DNA from: Phoebastria nigripes
Taxonomy: Eukaryota; Chordata; Aves; Procellariiformes; Diomedeidae
Assembly (NCBI GenBank): GCA_035582835.1
Contig: JAYKAV010003083.1
Coordinates: 429,401 to 493,400 of the forward strand
DNA: 64,000 nucleotides
Direction of reading: 5' to 3'
The notes beneath the pieces were generated by a model, which made no database searches, was not told the origin of the DNA, and saw only the letters and a program-made list of their open reading frames with translations. Positions within the stretch are counted from its first letter, which is position 1, and every line of letters begins with the position of its first letter. The position numbers and the translations under genes were made by a program. Of this stretch, positions 25,401 through 40,400 are shown piece by piece.

Positions 25401-28400
25401 GAGAAATTTTCTGTCTTTAAAAATAATAAAAAATGGTGGAACCATGCAGTAATAAGTCATGCCAGAATGGTTCCAAATTTTTTTTTCCATGATAAGCAAC
25501 TCAGCCATGATATGAATTCTTCAACTTAAAAGTGAGACAAATTTTGCAACAACTGGTTGCATTGGATAAAAAAAAAAAAGCAGTAGCATTTTCTGTGTGT
25601 GTGATAAATGGTGACATTATTTTAAAATACCATTACTAAGCCTGAGGTTCTGAAGGGCCTGACAGTACCCATTCCATCCAAAGAGCTAGAAGTGTTCTGA
25701 ACTCAGGAGAAAACTTGACTTGATTGAAAATGGAATTATCCCTAGAAAGACAAAAACAAGATACTTTCCAATGATGAACTAGAAACAAGAAAATTCAGAT
25801 GCATTTTATTTTAGCTGGAGTATGAACCCACAGGTGAGTTTAGTCTCGGTGAGAATATATGTTTCAAATTACGGTTTTTTTCTTTCCCCTTTTTTACAAA
25901 AGAACTAGAACAGCTGAGCAATGAGCAAGAACAAGAAATCAGTGATTACATGTCAGACAGGTGCTAATTGTGAGTCACTTCATGCTTTTTCACTACAAGT
26001 TGTATCAAAACACAACATAGGACTTTTAGCCTGATTTCCTAAGGAAATAAAATATATGTTATTTAAGTGGCCCTTTGCTTTGCCCTCCGTTTTCCCTTTC
26101 CATTATGCTTTGAAACTGTTATTCAATTTCATAAAAATTTGGGGAAAAAGTACTTGAAAAGACTTCATTAAAAAAGCAGGAGGAGCAAGTCTGTTAAGTT
26201 TCTACTTAGGGAAAGGTTGTAAGTTGAATAAAACCTGACACCAGTGTGTCTACATAGGAGATAATTAGTGACCCAGCAGCCTGCAAAGACTGAATGAGCA
26301 CTTACACCTTCTTAGGTACCAGAAGACCTAATTGTAAATATGTGAAGAAACCCAGCAGTGCTCACAGCAGCTGAAATTGTCAGCAGATTCTTTTTGTTTC
26401 ACTTGTGGAGATGCAGTTTAGCTGTCTCCCTTTTCAGAAGCTGTACAGAGACTACTTATAGAAACAGGGAAGTTCTTAGATCTTGGCAAGTCAACCCAAA
26501 AACCTTCTAATTTTTGAAAAAAGGTTTTCATTATTTTGTATGTATAATACTGTATAGTAATGCCTGGTATTCAGTATGGCGGTTATGTATAGGGATGTTT
26601 TTCCCCATGTAAACAAGAAGCCTTTGTTATAATATGCATTATTCTCACTCATTAGAGGCATTCCCAAATAACACCCTTCATTTTTGTATTGGGAATAAAT
26701 GATGAATTGGCACATCTTTGTGCATTTTCCATAGCTTTTTAAATTTGGTACCTTTAAAGAGGACAATCATAGTGTAAGAAATTGGCAAGTTAAATACAGT
26801 TGTTTAAAATCAGTCATTTGAAATTTCCTTTCTGGGAAACTGTGCTGGGCATATTACGTTTAGTTGATCTGTAGTCTAGCCCCATCTCAAGCAGAAAATA
26901 CATTTTGTAGCTGCCTAGTTAGTTTTCCAGACATGCTGTTAAATGGAGTGTAATCTCAAGACGACTAATATGTACTTTTCTGTGTAAGATTGGAATTATT
27001 GGTGGAACTGGCCTGGATGATCCTGATATCTTAGAAGGAAGAACAGAAAAATATGTTGATACTCCTTATGGCAAGGTCTGTATAACTTATTTTTTTTTTA
27101 TTACTGAGACTTTTTGCTGTTTTTAAAGATGTTTATACGCTTTAAGAATTTTCAGACTGTTAAATGAATGCCTAAAGGAGGTACTGTCACAAGACTATTT
27201 CCTTTTAGTTGCTATGTACTGTTTGTAGAAACAAGGTGTTACAAAGACGATGTGCAAAGGAGACTATACCTCATCTCGTTTGTAGATTGGATGAATTTAC
27301 AAACTCAGTCCTGAATTTGCAGTCAAGAGGGATAAACCCTCTTTCAAATTTGTGCTGTTGTGTGACCTGTAGCATATGTCAGATTGCTCCAGGAACTTTT
27401 CTGAATTGCAGAAAACTGTCCTTTGAGGTATATGGGCCACCATTCTCCCTGTAACCACTGAATTATGCTTTACATAACAATGCTTTCCTTACAGTCATGC
27501 TTATAACCACATAATTTGAAACTGATTTGAAAATGAAGCTCTGAAACTGTTTTTGTGGCACAGGTATTCTTGACCAACTCTCCTTCATGTTGCTTCAGCC
27601 CTTTTCCTCAGCAAAAGGGAGCGGAGGCTAGGGGTGTTGCTCTATACACAGTGCCAAGTGTGTTGTGAAGGACAATTCCTGCCCGAAAGCATTTACAGTA
27701 GGAACAGGCAAGACAAAGGATGAGAGAGAGTTTTATAGGCAGGAAATCAAGTGGGGGAGAGGTTCTAGTTGACACAGGAAGTTCATAGAAAAACTGGATC
27801 TCAAATATTCTGTAATGTCATAAGACCAGGGGAGTCTGGGTGCTTTATAATTGCCATTGGAATTATGTCTTATGAAATCTACCAGTGTAAGCTAGTATAC
27901 ATACAATAAAACATCTGGCATGTGGTAGCAAGAGCCATTTTATGGGTAGAAGCTTGCCAGAAAGCTCAGCGCTGTAGTGTGTGATTGAAAATCTGAATCC
28001 GTGCCTCCATTTAAAATTGTTTAAGGGGGAAGTAAGAGTGTGAAGAGCAAGCGGAGTTTGTGTGCGCACCGTTCAAGAAGGGGAAGGAGATAAAGATTAA
28101 GGGAGGAGAAAACATAATCAGAAAAATACCTTTGACTTTTCCACCATCCTTCAAAATCTGTTAACAAACTGAAAGAGAATGAAGGGAACTTGCCTCCTCC
28201 ATAACCTGTACCCTGTCCTCCAAACAGTAGCCAGCATTGGTCTGAAGTAGAATCCACTGGCTAAACCAAACCAGTTGCCATTGCATTCCCTATTTTTTGA
28301 GAGTCCTGGATGGTCACAGCATGGTTGTCTCTGGAGACTACTCACAAAGCAAAAATAGCACTATGCTTGTAGCAGGTATTAACTGAAGCCTTCGTATCCG

Positions 28401-31400
28401 GGAACGATGAAACACTCTTCTCCCTCACAGGGGTCTGTTCAGATCGGAGTTAAGAGCACAGTGGCAGCACAGCATTGGAGGGCTGTTCTGTCACAGCGCT
28501 GGGATGCAACAGGATTTGGGTGGCCCAAATCCTGCAGTGCAGTAGGTGGCCTACAGCAGGGTTTAGTATTACTGAGACAAGTAAGAGTACCTGCAGGATG
28601 GCTCCTCCACAAGGGAGTGGAAAAATCTTCCTCAATCCTGCGCCTTTGGTCAGTACAGAAGGCTTTTTTAATTTCATGTAGGAAGCAGCTTAGCTACTGT
28701 CTTTTTTCTGTGTTCTTCACAGAATGCAACATGAATAGAGGAAAACAAATCTTGGTTGCCTGTTGTGGTTTGTGAGAAACCTCGATCAATGGATTGGCTG
28801 TGTCTGAGCTTGTGTATTATGCATTTAGCATAAGCTCAACTTAAAGAAAAAGCTTGTGAATATTCTGTCTCTGTGTGTGGGGCAGGGGGGGAGTGTATAA
28901 CTGAGATGTCATAGTAGGAACCCAAGCGTGGATTCTAGATGCTGTGGTGAGCTGAACTGGGACTGTTAAGCTGATGTGGATGGAAAACTGCTACTTCATG
29001 GGGTTTCTGTATCTGTGAACACGAGCACAGCCAAATGGCGAGTTTTTGTCCTTACCCCTGCTGGCCTGTCTCTCTTCTCTCTGCCTGTAGATCTGAACTC
29101 AGTCCATCGGTCTGATGATTGTTTCATGTAGATTCACTCCTGCATAGAGTCGTATTAACTTCAGTGTTTCGATGCAGTTTTCATCCTCATGGAGCAACTG
29201 GAGGATCGGCCTTAGTGTAAGATGTGCACGGCTTAGACCACAAGTTACAGTGGCATAAAGTGCATTGAGTGGTTAAAGTTAATGGACTTCAATTGAAGCA
29301 GAAACAAACCTCACAAATTTAATTGGTATCATTAGGTGGATCAATGTTTGCTTATTTTGCTGCTGAGACTTTTTAGCATTCAGGAAGGAGGTGTTGCACA
29401 GCCTGCCTCTCATTTTAGAACAGAGATGAGAGAAGCAGCTGTTGCCAAATGCGAAAGGGCAAATGAGGACTTTTTTTTAAGTGTGCTTGGAAAAGTTTAG
29501 AAGTTTGTGGTTTATGTTGTTATTTTTTTCTAAAGGTGTGTCTTGTTCGTGATTGTTACTGAAATAAAACCAAATTGGGATTTTTCTGCCATAAAGATGC
29601 TTTTTCATAGAGCTGTGACATCAATGGAGAGAGAATCTGCCTGAAATTTTAAGAGGTAAAGGGCTTAATCTAAATAAACTGTTCAGAACTTTGTGGTCTT
29701 TTAATTGCTGAGATAATTAGAGATGCAACATCAAGCCTATTTAGTTCAAGCAAAACTAGAAAGAATGAAAATGAATGTCTGAATGCCAAAAGGAAAATGC
29801 AAGGCATAGTTAAAAAAAAGTATGTCCATTTCATTCTATCCTGTAAAAATGCAAAGTGTACAATTCTGCTTTCCTCAAATTTTGGTTTTTAATTCTTAAG
29901 TTTCTTGGCAAGGACATAGCCAAAAGACTTTTAGCTGAAAAGCTTTCTGGTGGTGACATTCCTTGGCACCTTTGACATTTGTCAACAGCAAAATAGACGT
30001 TTGTTTAATGCTGTTTCTTTACTTTTAGAANCAAAATAATAGTTTGCATTCTGTTCATATAGAGTCCTTGAATTGTCTTCTGCTTTGGCCTTCTCAAATC
30101 ATAAGAATCATTTAATAACTAAACTTACCTCATTAGGGAATGTGGGGATATTTTTTTAAGGTGAAATCTGGAAAAGTTTAAAGGAAACTACTATGAGAAT
30201 TTTTGCAATTCTCTACATTGGCATTGGTCATTCCATGATCTTTCAAGTTACATTAGTAATACTAGTGAAAATGCAGTACATTAGTTTTTTAAAAAATAAA
30301 TATGCTTACAGCTGTTAATATTCCAGCCTTCTTTTCCCCCTTGTCTACTTCCACCATTTTCATTGCATCAGAAATTTGGTATTCTATGGAAAATACCCTA
30401 AAACCTTTTGGCAGTCTATCTCCAGACATGGAAAATATTGTTCTCTTATAGGATAAGAAAATTGCTTGCAACAGCATTTATCTTCATCATTGAACTTTGA
30501 AGCTACTGATAAAACTTTGTTCAGAATATACTTTTAGTTGGTTCTGAATCACCTTTCCCCAAATCAGCAATATATCTTCCTGTTCTAGAAAATTATTTTA
30601 GGTGCCCTCCTCTTTTTTTGGTCATAGGTATATCTGGCAAACAAAGCAGGGCGGGGGTTTCCACCTTGCAAATGAGCTTCGTATGCTTGCATCAGGAAAA
30701 TCAGACCACATGACATAACACTTAAGCTCCTTTTCTGCCTCCCCAAAACAATGTACGTGATTTGGTTTCTAAACAAGATCACAGGTTAAATGAAGGCTTG
30801 GGGAACCTATGAGATACTTTTCCATCTCAGGTTTTCCTTAGATTTTTATTTGGCTTGTTCATTGTATTTGCTGTTCCAACTTGCTTCTGAGGTGAGACCA
30901 AGGAAAAAATGAATTCTGTAAGCGCCACATGAACAACACTTTATGCATATTTATGTTGCAGACAAAGGGGATTTATTTCAATTGTTTGTTACTGTCATAA
31001 TTTAGGGTTAACTGCCCAGGGTTCTTTGCTTCCTTTTCTGTTTTGCAACACTGAGTAATATATATCTGACTTGGATAGGGGGAAGTAGTTAAATATGTAT
31101 ATGAATTATTAATGTTTGAGAACTTTTTATTGGGCCTTTTATTAAATCCTGCTTTAAAAATACTGTATTACAGCTTTAAACTCAGATTGTTCCATTGGAA
31201 GTTTTTATTATTTTATCAGCATTTCAAAGCTCTTGACTACAACTGAGATAATAGTAGAGAGGTACACACTGGAAAGAACTTGTGGGAGAAAGAGAGGAGA
31301 ACGGAAGCATACGCTAGCTCTGTTACGTGGTTAACACATAGTTTGAAATTTCTGTATCTTTCACTTCCTTGTAACTTTACATATGCTGATTTATCCTTAC

Positions 31401-34400
31401 TTTCTTTCAATGACCTATAATGCAGTATCTGCAAATTCTTTTCTTAAACTGTCAGTTCATCATTTAGCAGTGCATTCTTTGTTCCAAATCTTTCTTTTCC
31501 TCTGCCATGTTTCTAGCAATCATGTGCAAGAAAAGTATTCAGGCAGTCACCTGGAAGATGCCCTGAATGCGTTCTGTGGAAATCTGTATAAAGATGACAA
31601 CTGGTCCTGTTACACGGCCACCCTGAAGCCTTTTGAAGTGACTAGGATGGCAGCAGATAGGGAAGGAAACCCTGGCTGCTGCAACTAGATTTTGTAGCCT
31701 GTTGTATTTCAAAGCTGTTGCAATCTTGTTCAGCAGCGTATGCCAGAATTCAGTGGAGTTCTGTGGTGGGGATGAATATCAAATAGCAGTTAAATTGCAC
31801 CCTTCTACCCCAAATCTTTGGAAATTGATATAAACTTGAATCTATCGCTTGCAATAAACTTGAATCTGTCACTTGTAAAGCAAATGGTGCAGTCTTCAAC
31901 TTAGTGATCTTTACTTTTAATTTTGATAGGAGGCAAGGAATTTTGGCTGAAGTCCTCTTTAGTTTTTAAGAGTATTTTTGTATCCTGCTGTGAGCTAAGT
32001 TGCATGTTTATTACTTCACACGGCAAATGTGTGCTCTCTAAACAAAAAAAAACAAACCCAAAAAAACCCACCCAAATGCTAATTGCTGTGACCCATCATT
32101 GTTATGGAATGTTGCAACGTCAAAATGCCTTGGCAACTAGACAGCAAGGTTTTTGCCCTGTGTGAAATTTCACTTTTAAAGCCATGTCTGGTTCAGAAGA
32201 GAGTGTGTAAAGTAAGGTAAATAAATTAAACATTTAGATCTCAATAGGTTAATATTAAATGAGGACTTTTAAAAAGAAGGCAGAATACACTACAGTTCTA
32301 AAAATAAATATTCTGGAATATTCCCTTTATTAAAAAAAACCAAACTGGTAAATCTGTGTCTGGCAGAATTTAAACCTAGGTGATTGAGTAAATTATGGTG
32401 CTTTGAAGAGATTTCACATTAAAAATGACCAAAAAGAGCTGTGCAATAGGGTGTAGAAAGTGGTGTTTTTATTAGAAATCAGTATCTCTAAAATGCAGCT
32501 ATGTGGGACTCGCATATAACTTTATTCTAGATCTCTGCAAATTTTCCTATGTGTAATAGAATTAACAGTTGTAAAACTAAATAATTGAAATCATGCAGCT
32601 AGCATTAAAATACAAATAAAATTATATCAAGTAGCAGGCAACAGAACGTTTCTAAATGCAAATGTATGAGTCCTTCCAGACACTTGCAAATTTGTGATTA
32701 GTAAACAAATCATGATTTTGTTAATAGCTATTTCAGCTTTAAATCCCAGCGCATGGAAGGAGAGATTGCCACAGAGTGGCTTCCAGCTTATTTATAGTTT
32801 CTTCTACACTGCAATAAAAAGAGTGAAATGCATGCAGTTGTGAATTGGGCAGGAGAAGCGGCACATCCAACTGCACCACTGTTCAGCACAAATGCAGTTT
32901 AGCATCTAATTAAACAGAGGCCTTACATTTTTTAACAAAGAGGGAAGCTAGAAGCATTGTGTATTTCAGATCCCTGATGCATATAGCCCAGGAGCAGAAC
33001 ACAGCCCACAGAGCAGTGAATTTGTTGTAGAGGCAGTTGATGACTTGGGGGCTGCCCCACGTGGGCAATATGACCATCTCTAAGGCAGGGCACGGTCCCA
33101 ACTGGGCAGCTAAAACCAAAATGCTGTAGCTACCTGGCTGGTTGGTCAGTCAGGAGGAATGCCTATTCTGGTTGTATAGCTGTGAGAGGAGAGCGTATGC
33201 TGTCTCCTGGTCCCTGGGCTGGCCAAATACAACACTACTTCTGCTGCTAGTGTACCGGAAGTTCTCTGTCATATCACAGTTCACTTCCCANAAGTGGGAC
33301 TCCCAGCAGCAGGGGAGAGGGCATTTATCAGGAAGCTGGGGGGGAGCGAAGGGTGGGTTGGAAGAGTCTAGAACATGAGTGTGAGCTAGGGGGCCATGGT
33401 AGAAAAGCAACAGAGAAGAGAATGGGGAGTGTTATGGAAAGGGACAGATTAAATGTGATTTCTGTTGGGAGGGGGCTTTTAGTAGGGAATGGCACCTGTT
33501 TAGCAAAAAGCAACCAAAGTTTACAGGAGAGCAAGAAGTGGTAACCAATTTAAAGGCAACATGTTGTAATATTAATGTTAGTATGGACACAGAAAAATTG
33601 TGATAATCCTTCTGGTGTCAAGTCTTCCTGTTCCAGAGTGTTTTACTAATCTGCCATATCAAATTACAGGCTTATTCTGAGCTGAAGAAAACATGAGACT
33701 ACAGTGCTAACCAGTATTTCCTTTCATAACTATCCTGCTTATTTTTAAGCAGCAGTTAAGGTTTCTAATGTGATTGTCAGGCTGTAACTCATGCTTATTT
33801 GCTTGTTTTGCAGCCATCGGATGCTTTGATACTGGGAAAGATAAAAAATGTGGACTGTGTGCTCTTGGCAAGGTAAATGAGCATTTTAAGGGGTTTCATA
33901 TTACGTGTCTTAAAGTTTTCTCAAAAGTTTTTTCTTTTTGCATTAGGTGAACTGAATTTTTACTCTGACTTCACCTTGCTCTGTGTGGTTGCTAGCAAAG
34001 TCCAGCAGAAGTCTGGGGTTTTTCCTGAAAAAATTTGATGCTGCAGGGACTGAGAGTATTAAAAATACCATCTAGGTTAGGAAAGAGAAATCCAGTGCGG
34101 GGTGCTGCCCTAGTAAGAACAGCAACCTGCAAGGCAGCCGCCTGCTCTGGTGGTATGTAGGTAGTGCCTGATAATCTCAGTAGTCTGTCTGCCCCCCGTG
34201 TTTGCAAATTTCCTTTGTGAAACTGGGAGATTGCTCGTTTCCAGATGAACTGTGTCTCTGGTACCACTGCAGACTCTTCCAAATCACTCCCTTTGATTAT
34301 TGAGTCTTCTCGCTGTTACCTTTATTGCTTAGGAGGCTGCATCCCATGTAGTTCTTCCTCCCTTGGTCATTTTTATTCAGACATCTCTTACCATACTCAG

Positions 34401-37400
34401 AAGAGACTCTGGAAGCAGGATCTACAGATGAGTGCACGGAAATTTCCCAGTAATGTAACAGTGGATATCTAGGACCAATGTGCTACTAGATTAAACATAA
34501 GAATACTAACACTTCTGAGCATCTGAACAGCATGGGCAGAGCCAGCTGCTGATAACAGGGTCCATCAGCAGTCCCAGAGAAGTCAAGGTGATGAATCAAG
34601 TCCAGTATCCATCCAGGGAGTCTAGACAGGAGCAGTAGGAGATGGTGCCAGAGTCAGGGCTGGAGACAAGGCTGAAGCATGTGTCCAAAGTCCATCCAGA
34701 AAACAGGTCTAGAGACAAACTACAGCACAGGTCTGAAGGCCATGCAGGAGACAGGGCTGGGGACAGGCACAGCTGTGACATAGCTCAGGCCAGGAGGGAA
34801 GGCTGGGGCCTGAGCCTGGGGGTGGGAGCACCTAGGCTTGCAGGCACCGTGTGTTTGGGTGGAGGTCCAGGGTGAGGCTGGCCAGGGCAATTACAACCCA
34901 GTGGTGCACTCAGGGCCCTGATTCTTTTCATGCCAGTATTTTTCTGTTAAGCTGCTGACTGTTACTATCTCTGCAACTACACTTCTGTCTGTGGTTTTAC
35001 TTTTCTTATCTTGCATGGACTTTGCTCATGTATTTTATTACACCTGGACAACATTTTTCTCATTTTCTCAAATGAAATGCTAAGCCAAGGTCTCATAGCT
35101 ATGCTGTATCAAAGTAGGCCTTGCGCTACAGATTGCTGAACAACTTGGCTGTGGTTTACATCCTCAGTGGGATTTATGACCATTTACATACGACCCCCAT
35201 GAGTTAACTTTTGCAGCTAAGGTACCTATTACTTCACTTTGTGTTTGGGAAAAATAACAGAGTTGCTTGTGATTGCCAGATTAAAAAAAGGCATGTATAT
35301 TCTAGAAGAGGATTATGACAACTGCAGCATTAAACAATAGATCTACATGCCTAGTAGATTATCATAAATGACAACATGGGAATCCTGCCTGACAGTGCTT
35401 CGTCATGTTGTGTGCAACTCCCAGTTCCCAACTGATCAAGTTCTTAAGACCTTTTGGTCTCTGTGAAAGAATCAATTGGGAAATTAAGTTCCTCCTTTCC
35501 TCTTACATGGTTGAAAATAATTTTCAAATGTGTTTAATCATTATGTGAGTGATGTACCTCTGTAGAGATGACAGAGATAACACAAAAGCTCATGCTTATA
35601 AGACTAAGTATTTCCTGTCTTGGTGAAAAAAACATACTGCAACAGTGTGAAGTCATTCTTCTAATTTATGAAAGCTGTCAGATCATTTTAAGAGCAAAGA
35701 GAAAAATGTGATGATTGTACTGTTTTCTTTAGGAAGGTGGCAGATTAAAACAGTGTGCTCTTTCTGTTTTTAATTTCCTGTGATGTGCTGCTCTTTTCTG
35801 GGTGGGAGAATACAAACAGTGCTTCTAAGCAGAAAATTTGTAGAGGTGTATATAAATCTTACAAATTTGTGGTAGTATATGGAAGATTTAATTTGCTACA
35901 CCCGGGTTTTCAGAATCTATTGAACTGACTTACAAAATTCAGAGAAAAATGCTTTTTGTACTCTTGAAGGTGCTAAAGTATATTTGGATTGTATTTTCAT
36001 GATTCTTTTCATTACAGTCTTGAACTTAAAAATTTTGCATTTACAAAGAAAACTACACTGCTACTTCTTAAACCAAATACTGAGAGAAGCTTAATACAGT
36101 TAGGAAAACAAGCTACACTGGAAGTAGCTGAAATGATCAGTTCCACTTCCAACATTGTTAGGGAAATTACATTTCCTGGAATTCTCTTTATCTGGGAGAA
36201 GGAGAGCAATTTCAGTCTGATTTATTTTACTCTCTTGCTACTTGTATCTTTGTAGACACGGAAGGCATCATACAATTATGCCATCAAACATCAATTACCG
36301 TGCCAATATCTGGGCATTAAAAGAAGAAAATTGTTCGCATGTATTAGTGACTACTGCATGTGGTTCATTACGAGAGGAAATACAACCTGGTGATCTTGTC
36401 ATAATTGACCAATTCATTGACAGGTGAGTAACACTTGTTTTATTTGGGGGAGAAAAAAGGGGACAAGTGGGGTTGAACCATATAATAACATGCTAATGTT
36501 AAATTAAGATTTTGTGGAATCTTTGTGGAAGATTTTGTGAGGTGATAGCCTCAGTTCTTATGGCAAAAAGTGAGATTCATACAAGAAGTCGTGATAGGAA
36601 ACAGGAATGAGATTACAGGAAGTTCAGCTCTAAGAGACATAGAAGAAATACCAGGCTTTGAAGAATGGCCTCAAATGAACTAAAGTATAGCTCGTTGGGA
36701 AGAGTCTTCTGAAGAGATCTCCTATTCTCAGATGTGGGGGAGGAACATGGGTAAGAGCACAGGCTGGTCTAAGTCTTAAGAAGAATCTGAAATGAGATGG
36801 AGAGGTGCAAGAAAGCATAGTAGGAGCCAGGTAGGAAAATACATGCAGTAATAATGAGGCTCTCAGAAGAGAGATCAAATGCAACACAGTGGGAAAAGAG
36901 AGGAGGTTGTTTTAAAACAAGGAGAGATGCTAACATATTTGATTTGCTAAGAATCATACGGAAGTAAAATTTTTCCAAAGTCTGCGTACTCCAGTCAGTC
37001 CTCCCCTCCTTGTTTATCTGATGTTTAGAAAGATTCAAGTAAACGGGGGGAAAAAAAAGCTACATGTAAAGATCACCAACTACACCAAATATTTAAAAAA
37101 TACAGTTGCACATTTTAAGAGGTAAATTTATTATTAGTACTTATAGGTGTACTATATCTGGAAGTCTTAGTGGTATTCCACACAATTTTCAGTGTTTATG
37201 CTGCTGCTTTGTGCTTTTGTGAGGCTGCTGGGTATATTTCATTGCCAACTGAACGTGTATACCTAGGTTTGTTCTCTGCAGTGCAGTGGTATTCAAGTTT
37301 TGACTTACTGACGGTTTTTTGTGTGTGTAACTGAAATGCTTTTTCTTGTAAGAGAGTACATTTTAAGTACGGTGTATCTAAATGACTAAGTACCCTGCAG

Positions 37401-40400
37401 GAGCAAGCCCCATATAAACTGCTTCCTGTTATACTAGAGTTGATTTACGGGTGGAGAGCAGCTGTATTGCTGACAATGGTCTTTTTTTTTTCTTTTTTTC
37501 AAGTCTAAAAGTATTTAGGCTGATCGCTTTGTTTATACAGATTAAATCATAATCATCCTTATTCTGCCAGTAGTACTTGGAAATGAGTAATTTTAGTATC
37601 GATATTGATTTATGTAGGGAAGTTATTAGACATATTTGGGTACACGCTTTGGATGACTGCGAGTAAAGCACCAGTTGACAGCATTATCATCTAGCAGACT
37701 CCTAGGTAGGTGAGGGGAGCCTGGCCCAGAGAGCCTGCAGTTTTAAACAAGAAACAGTTGGAATAATTGCAGAGTTATTCTCTGCTACAGATGAGGGGTG
37801 GAAGTATGGAGAAGCTAACTCTTGCAGGGGTCAGGCAGAAAGACATTAACAGAGCCAGGAAATGAACCCAGATATGAAATCTTGAGACCATCCTTCATCC
37901 AAAATGTCATTATCAAAATTAACAATTCATTTTGAAGCTAGCTAATCTCCTCCCACAGCATTAAATTTCCCAGCACTTGCCAGTCTGCATTGTAACTTCT
38001 GAGCTGGAAAGGAAATAATCAGATTGGTTAAGTTTGGGTTTTAAGAACATGTCCCTTTCAAGAAGAAGAAAAAGAAAAGGTTATAGAAAAAATCAGTATA
38101 TTTATCTAATGTGAAGATGAGTGAAAGGACAGGCATCATTTACATTGCAGCAAAGAAAGCAAATAGTATCTTGGGCTGCATTAGTAGGGGTGTTGCCAGC
38201 AGGTCGAGGGAGGTGATCCTTCTTCCCCTCTACTCAGCACTGCTGAGGCCACACCTGGAATACTGTGTCTGGTTTTGGGCTCCCCAGTGCAAAGAGGGAC
38301 ATGGACATACTGGAGAGAGTCCAGCAAAGGGCCACAAAGATGCTGAAGGGACTGGAGCGTCTCTCCTATGAGGAAAGGCTGAGAGAGCTGGGCCTGTTCA
38401 GCCTGGAGAACAGAAGGCTTGGGGGGATCTCACCGATGTATATAAATACCTGAAGGGAGGCTGCAAAGAAGACAGAGCCAGGCTCTTTCTAGTAGTGCCC
38501 AGTGACAGGATAAGTGGCAATGGGCACAAACTGAAACACAGGAGGTTCCCTCTGAACATTAGGGAACACTTTTTCACTGGGAGGGTGACTGAGCACTGGC
38601 ATAGGTTGCCCAGAGAGGTGGTGGAGTCTCCATCCTTGGAGATATTCAAAAGCCACTTGGTCATGGTCCTGGGCAACCAGTTCTAGGTGGCCCTGAGTGA
38701 GCAGGGGGTTGGACCAGATGACCTCCAGAGGTCCCTTCTAACCTCAACCATTGTGTGATTCTGTGATCTGTGTCTTCATTTAGAGGTTATTCAGATGGTC
38801 ACCAGTAGTAATGGCATAGCCCATATATGAGCAATGTTTTCTTTGGGCAAGCAAGTTTTCATTTTGATGTAGAAGAATGGGAACTTGTGGGGACTTGTTT
38901 CATGGCTTCAGGAAACCAAGAAGCTTCTCAGAAAAGCACGTGAGAATGTTTCAGTGTGGAAAACAATATGTAATATGAATTTTAAAATCATGACTAGCTT
39001 GCCCTTTAATTCAGAAAACTGACAAGTCGTAATAGTCTGTTTCATTTGACAATTTGATTTCTGTGATAAGTCTTTTTCCCTGATAGTCTTTGCCAGTGGG
39101 TGTTAGACTGCTGGTTCTTTGGAGGTAGAGTCTGCGTTTTTGCCTTTTACAGGGTTGTATCATCTGTAAGAGTGATTGCATTGTATATCATAAATCATTA
39201 TGAAAACAATGCTGCTGATGGGAAGATACTTCCGTGGGACGAAATAGATTACTTGTCCACCAAAGTCTGAAAAGATGTCATTTTTCTGAAATACCTTCTA
39301 ATGAAAGATCAGGGTCCTGCAAACAAACTATGTCAGCAGTCTTGGAAAGAAGGTACTGGTTAAAGCTGCAAAAACAGTTGGTTATTTTTGTTGAAAGGTA
39401 CCCTGGCTTCCATATAGTGATTAACCCATGCCAGGCACTACATAGGAAAGAGGCTTGGGTCTAGATGGGAAGGATTTACTCAAACTGTCATTAAAAGCAG
39501 TGCCTTCTAGGTGTCCAGGTACCTTTTGGTATCTGGGCTCTAGTTCTCAACAGGGAGCACATCATGATTCGCTTTTCAGATATGAAGCAAGAGGAAGGAA
39601 TAGTGAATGGGAATGGGAGAAGACCTAGAATTGAGCAGAAAGCTGTAGGCAGCAATTGTAATTTGCTCCCCTTGGGCATTCACACTGTGGCATTAAGGAC
39701 AGGATCTCAATGTATGGAGTTGTGTAGGACTTCTGCCTAGTTTAGGGCATAGGTTTAACTTATAGTGGGGAACACTGATTAGGTGGAATTAGAACTATAT
39801 AGCATTTCCAGACTTTTGAGAGCTTAATTCTGCAGGTCATTAGCTCTCCTAGTAAGTGTTTGATTCCGTATATAGAGTCTCTCCTTTCTTCATGCTTATC
39901 TGTTAGTGTGTGTGTTTAAACAATAAAAGATACATTTTGGTAAACAAGTACCAAAGTATTTACATGGTGTTCTCCCTACTTCCAAATCCAAAAGTAACCA
40001 CAGGTACTATTATGGGCTCCAGCAGTTGTTCTCTTCTTTGAAACAAGTGACTGAAAATCTGGAAGAAATTTTTTTTATACCTTTGGCTCTTGTTAGTTTA
40101 TTACAGCGCTGTTAGTCACCTGGCTGGATCAGACTGATTAGGGGCTTTTTTATACTTTCTGTTTGGTTTGCTGCTAATGTTTGCTAGGAAAAGAAGAGTA
40201 AGAAGGTAACTACTTACTTAGATGATTCAGCTCAGTCAGGAAGATGCAGAAAATAGCTTCATAAAAGAAATCCTCTAACAGCTGCCAACTTTATTATTTG
40301 AATTCTTTGTGTCACATACACCACTACAATTATTACAGTTTTGTTACACTGTGTAAAATTTTTCATGGGAGAATTTTCTGTCCCTGAAGAGGTGGAGTAT

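Larger units (their letters stand above)
27076..33813 (+). other. MTAP: MTAP intron 2 (6738 bases)
   Basis: Ordinary AT-rich intron containing a decayed SINE near 27.65 kb, a 24-bp tandem duplication near 31.84 kb and unresolved bases at 30031 and 33291. The acceptor is GCTTGTTTTGCAG. No gene is seen inside it on either strand; open frames such as 28407-28775 lack any recognisable domain. Confidence 0.9.

Noticed and set aside
36242..36427. ATG-initiated frame covering MTAP exon 4
   Set aside because: The ATG lies upstream of the acceptor TTTGTAG within the intron; the frame merely reads through the exon.
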